From Kiloniellaceae bacterium (GTDB lineage: Bacteria; Pseudomonadota; Alphaproteobacteria; Kiloniellales; Kiloniellaceae): DNA of 53,673 nucleotides. Below are positions 50,628 to 53,673 of this stretch, piece after piece. The translations under genes were made by a program, and so were the position numbers. Every line of letters starts with the position of its first letter. The first letter of the stretch is position 1. The stretch is from assembly GCA_021776195.1 (NCBI GenBank), contig JAJFGK010000043.1:1-53673 (forward strand). Direction: 5' to 3'. The notes beneath the pieces were generated by a model. That model saw only the letters and a list, made by a program, of their open reading frames with translations, did not search any database and was not told the origin of the DNA.

Positions 50628-52229
50628 ATGTCTCCACGACAGGAACACCTGTGCTTGAATCTTATCGCCGGGATGATCGCCTTCGCGTTCGCCTGGCTGT
50701 CCACGCCCGGCGAGGGCTTTGCCCAGCTTCTCGACCAGGTCCAGAACCCCAACAGCGCCGAGGAGGGTATCGCGCTCTCGCTCGAAGAACAGGTCGGGGC
50801 TGGGCGCGGCGACCTCACGACACCCGGCTCGGCGATCTACCTGATCAAGCGCGACCCGGCGCGCTCGATTCGCCGTGGCCGCCAATTGTTCCAACGCAAG
50901 TTCACCTTCGACCAGGGCCAGGGTCCGCGCACGGCGAGCGACGGAGTCGGCGCGGTCGAGGATGACCGTGCCCTGGGCGCGGGTCTCGCCGATTCCTGCG
51001 CCGCCTGCCATGGGCGCCCGCGCGGCTCCGCCGGCTTTGGCGGCGATGTCGCGACCCGTCCCGACAGCCGCGATGCGCCCCATCTCTTTGGTCTCGGCCT
51101 GCAGGAGATGCTGGCCGACGAGATGACCGGCGACCTGCGGGCGCGGCGCGACCAGGCCCTGACCGAGGCGCGGCAACGTAACCGCCGGGTCACCGCGCGC
51201 CTTATCAGCAAGGGGATCGATTTTGGCAGGATCACCGCCCATCCCGACGGAAATCTGGACACGCGCCGCCTCAACGGCGTCGATCCGGACCTGCGGGTTA
51301 AACCCTTCTTCGCCGAAGGCAGCAGCTTTTCGATGCGCGCCTTCATCGTCGGCGCCTTCAAGGACGAGATGGGATTGGAGACCTTCGATCCCTGCCTCCA
51401 GGAAGCCTCCCAGGGCGGCCTGTGCATCACACCGGCCGGCCTGCGTCTCGACGGCGTCGCCGACAGCATCAAGGCCTCGCCGGTGGCCAGCGATGGAGAG
51501 GACGGCGATGGCGATGGCGTGACCCAGGAGGTCGACGCGGCGCTCGTCGATCACATGGAGTTCTATCTCTTGAACTACTTCAAGCCGGCGACCGGCGAGC
51601 AGCGGCGCGAGGAACGGGTCGGCTTCCGGATCATGGACCGCATCGGCTGCACCGGTTGCCACGTCCAGAACCTGACCGTCGAGCGGGACCGTCGGGTGGC
51701 CGATGTGGAGACCCGGCACGACCCCAACCGGGGTACCTTCAACCGGCTTTTCGCCACCGTCAGCCAGCTCTTCAGGGCCGAGGACGACGGCGCCGCCCTG
51801 CCGCAGCTTTTGCCGGAAGAAGAGCCCTTCCTGGTGCGCGACATCTTCACCGACTTCAAGCGCCACGATCTCGGGCCGGCCTTCTACGAGATCGACTACG
51901 ACGGCAGCCTGCAGACAACCTTCATGACCGAGCCGCTGTGGGGTGTCGGCTCGACGGCGCCCTACGGCCACGACGGGCGCAGCATCAATCTGAAGGAGGT
52001 CATTCTGCGCCACGGCGGCGAGGCCGAACAGTCGCGCAATGCCTTCGCGGCCCTGGGCAACTATCAGCAGCGCACGCTTCTGGCGGCACTGAACAGCCTG
52101 GTGCTCTTCCCGCCGGACGATACCGCCTCGACCCTGGACGAAGGCGATCCCAACGACCCGGACTTCCCGCAATTCGGCCACGGCAGTATCAAGTTGAGCG
52201 AGCTGTTCCAGACCGCCGGACCGGAGTAG
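50628..52229 (+). CDS. Di-heme c-type oxidoreductase (thiol oxidoreductase / DHOR family)
   Basis: Periplasmic protein of 533 residues: signal peptide (LIAGMIAFAFAWLSTPGEGFAQ), first haem motif C124-A-A-C127-H128 and second C341-T-G-C344-H345, with a peroxidase-like C-terminal segment (TTFMTEPLWGVGSTAPYGHDGRSINLKEVILRHGGEA). Such proteins are related to MauG and cytochrome c peroxidases but their substrates are mostly unknown. A very strong GGAGGGAGGG precedes the start. Short conserved blocks such as CHGRPRGSAGFGG support the family. A beta-propeller gene follows on the same strand after 134 bp. Confidence 0.88.
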   Translation: MSPRQEHLCLNLIAGMIAFAFAWLSTPGEGFAQLLDQVQNPNSAEEGIALSLEEQVGAGRGDLTTPGSAIYLIKRDPARSIRRGRQLFQRKFTFDQGQGPRTASDGVGAVEDDRALGAGLADSCAACHGRPRGSAGFGGDVATRPDSRDAPHLFGLGLQEMLADEMTGDLRARRDQALTEARQRNRRVTARLISKGIDFGRITAHPDGNLDTRRLNGVDPDLRVKPFFAEGSSFSMRAFIVGAFKDEMGLETFDPCLQEASQGGLCITPAGLRLDGVADSIKASPVASDGEDGDGDGVTQEVDAALVDHMEFYLLNYFKPATGEQRREERVGFRIMDRIGCTGCHVQNLTVERDRRVADVETRHDPNRGTFNRLFATVSQLFRAEDDGAALPQLLPEEEPFLVRDIFTDFKRHDLGPAFYEIDYDGSLQTTFMTEPLWGVGSTAPYGHDGRSINLKEVILRHGGEAEQSRNAFAALGNYQQRTLLAALNSLVLFPPDDTASTLDEGDPNDPDFPQFGHGSIKLSELFQTAGPE

Positions 52230-52363
52230 CGCTGGGATCGGCGGCCCGTTGCCAGGGGCCAAGGGTCTTACTAGATTGGTGGATCGGGGAGGCGGCGCGG
52301 TGCGCCGCCTCCCTGACCGTCGAACCGGGATCGGCTTCGGTCCCGCAGCCCGGAGGCTCGAAC

Positions 52364-53296
52364 GTGCCGGTCACCGCCCGCCGACTGCTGGACCGGCCGA
52401 TCATCCAGCCCCATATGGACGCCCGCATGGGCGCCAACATCAACGGACCCTCGCTGATCAGGCTGCCGCCCTGGGTGAGCGATCCGCCGGGCCGCTATGC
52501 GCTCTACTTCGCCGACCACCGGGGGACCTATATCCGCCTCGCCTTCGCGGACGCATTGGAAGGACCCTGGCGGCTGCATGAGGCCGGTTGTCTGCCGGTC
52601 GGCGAATCGCTCTTTTGCACCAGCCAACCGGCACCGGCGGGGCCGCGGCCCGACTGGGCGGAAACCGACGCAGACTGGCTCTATCCGCATGTCGCCTCGC
52701 CGGACGTTCATGTCGACCCGGCGGAACGACGGATCCGGATGTACTTTCACGGCCTGCTGCCCGACGGCAGCCAGGAGACCCGGGTCGCGTTGTCGTCCGA
52801 CGGGCTGCAGTTCAAGGTCCGGTCCGAACGGCTCGGGCCGTCCTACTTTCGAAGCTTCCGGCACGGGGACTGGCACTATGCCCTGGCCATGCCGGACCGC
52901 CTGCTGCGCTCGCGGGACGGTCTCGGCGGCTTCGAGGCGGGGCCGCGCCTGGCTCTGCCGACCGCGCGCCACAGCGCCCTCCTGGTGCGCGGCCGGACCC
53001 TGGAGCTCTGCTGGAGCGAGGTCGGCCAAGCCCCGGAGCGGCTTTATCACGGCCGGATCGATCTGACCGCCGATTGGCGCGACTGGCGGCTCGAGGACGC
53101 CGCCGAGCTCCTGCGGCCGGAGCGGTCCTGGGAGGGCGCCGACCAGCCGCTGCGCGCCTCGAAGGTCGGCGCGGCCGACGAGGCGGTCAACCAGCTGCGC
53201 GATCCCTGTCTTTTCGAAGAGGCGGGCCGTGTCTACCTGCTCTACGCCTGCGCCGGCGAAAGCGGCATCGGGCTGGCCGAGTTGGCTGGCCTGTAA
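52364..53296 (+). CDS. Five-bladed beta-propeller protein, glycoside-hydrolase-43/32-like
   Basis: Protein of 310 residues, GTG start supported by GGAGG 7 bases upstream. The blade motifs are visible: INGPSLIRLPPW, RYALYFADH, IRLAFADALEGPW, SPDVHVDPAERRIRMYFHG, ETRVALSSDGLQF and, at the end, VNQLRDPCLFEEAGRVYLLYACAGESGIGLAEL. These repeat the xYLxYs-xDG pattern of GH43/62/32/68 and related phosphorylases. No signal peptide is seen, and the catalytic acids cannot be assigned safely. It could be a glycosidase, a mannoside phosphorylase-like protein or a non-catalytic sensor. Confidence 0.7.
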   Translation: MPVTARRLLDRPIIQPHMDARMGANINGPSLIRLPPWVSDPPGRYALYFADHRGTYIRLAFADALEGPWRLHEAGCLPVGESLFCTSQPAPAGPRPDWAETDADWLYPHVASPDVHVDPAERRIRMYFHGLLPDGSQETRVALSSDGLQFKVRSERLGPSYFRSFRHGDWHYALAMPDRLLRSRDGLGGFEAGPRLALPTARHSALLVRGRTLELCWSEVGQAPERLYHGRIDLTADWRDWRLEDAAELLRPERSWEGADQPLRASKVGAADEAVNQLRDPCLFEEAGRVYLLYACAGESGIGLAELAGL

Positions 53297-53303
53297 CCGA
53301 CAG

Positions 53304-53672
53304 CTACTCGATCAGCCCGACGCGGCGAGCGTCCTCGGCCACCTCGGGACTGTCGGGGTCGAGGCGCAGGGCCTCGGCATAGTCGGCCAGGGCGTCTTGC
53401 GGCTTGCCCATGGCCTCGAAGACCTGGGCCCGGCTGTGGTGGGCCGCGGCCGAGGAGGCGTTCAGCTCCAGCGCACGGTCGCAGTCCCGCAGGGCCCCCT
53501 CGTAGCGCCCGGCCTGACCCAGTACCCAGCAGCGGTTCTGATAGACCTCGGGGTTTTCCGGGTCGAGCTCGGCGGCCTTGTCGAAGTCGCGGATCGCGCT
53601 GGCAAAGTCGCCCTTGAAGGTCAGCGCCGATCCGCGCAGCTGATAGGCCACCACGTTGTCAGGGTCGAAGGA
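53304..53672 (-). CDS. TPR repeat protein (5' truncated by the window edge)
   Basis: The last 122 residues of a tetratricopeptide-repeat protein; the frame stays open to the right edge (SFDPDNVVAYQLRG), so the N-terminus lies outside. Three TPR units can be seen: GSALTFKGDFASAIRDFDKAAELDPENPE, CWVLGQAGRYEGALRDCDRALELNASS, and AQVFEAMGKPQDALADYAEALRLDPDSPE. It probably acts as a protein-binding scaffold. It is convergent with the beta-propeller gene, 7 bp apart. Confidence 0.85.
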   Translation of the reverse strand, partial: SFDPDNVVAYQLRGSALTFKGDFASAIRDFDKAAELDPENPEVYQNRCWVLGQAGRYEGALRDCDRALELNASSAAAHHSRAQVFEAMGKPQDALADYAEALRLDPDSPEVAEDARRVGLIE

Positions 53673-53673
53673 C

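Noticed and set aside
50484..52262. Antisense open frame of 592 codons opposite the di-heme gene
   Set aside because: The plus-strand frame contains a signal peptide and two CxxCH motifs with a strong ribosome site; the antisense one has no domain.

Overview
The window is a 53.7 kb stretch of very GC-rich, densely coded chromosome. It holds 49 protein genes, the first and last cut by the window edges. I see no rRNA, tRNA, CRISPR array, transposase, integrase or phage gene. No gap between genes exceeds about 240 bp. High GC, frequent GTG starts, ATGA/GTGA stop-start overlaps, GTCACCCCGG-type dispersed palindromes, and families such as a DMGDH-GcvT fusion, many SDRs and M81/M20 hydrolases suggest a free-living, metabolically versatile alphaproteobacterium, perhaps of the Rhodospirillales. 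This placement is inference from gene content; no marker gene is present.

Layout. 0-13.5 kb: the end of a dimethylglycine/sarcosine dehydrogenase, an hsp20 with a possible RNA thermometer, and a minus-strand catabolic operon (LLM monooxygenase, alpha/beta hydrolase, dienelactone-hydrolase-like enzyme, aldehyde dehydrogenase) facing a divergent LysR regulator. Then come a flippase-like membrane protein, a DUF188 protein, a class III aminotransferase, an enolase-superfamily dehydratase and an SDR. 13.5-19.2 kb is a redox and stress section: cytochrome c, a Tat-exported ferritin-like protein, and an ECF sigma factor with what looks like its own ECF promoter. It ends with a Rieske protein fused to a large helical domain, divergent from a SufR-like Fe-S regulator with paired TTTCGAAA palindromes between them.

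19.1-30.5 kb is mostly housekeeping and repair: GNAT, uracil-DNA glycosylase, CobB sirtuin, LMW phosphatase, ThpR, aldo/keto reductase, FIST sensor, the conserved tesA / ybbA-ybbP divergent locus, a Bax-inhibitor-1 protein and an SDR. At 30.5-33.1 kb is a hybrid histidine kinase whose sensor region carries an internal duplication.

33.3-53.3 kb is rich in amide- and peptide-directed enzymes: an APH-type kinase, a beta-lactamase-fold hydrolase, an arginase-fold protein missing one metal ligand, an SnoaL-like protein, an SDR and two coupled M20 peptidases. A long plus-strand block follows: PhyH dioxygenase, two tandem PaaK-like adenylating enzymes, two tandem M81 (MlrC-like) proteins, a CocE/NonD hydrolase, an unknown exported protein, a di-heme c-type oxidoreductase and a beta-propeller protein. 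A TPR protein runs off the right edge.

The best candidates for undescribed biology are the Rieske-helical fusion with its Fe-S regulator, the dioxygenase plus twin adenylating enzymes beside twin M81 proteins, and the self-promoted ECF sigma factor next to a Tat ferritin-like protein and a cytochrome c. All functional links are inferred from gene order and motifs read by eye.
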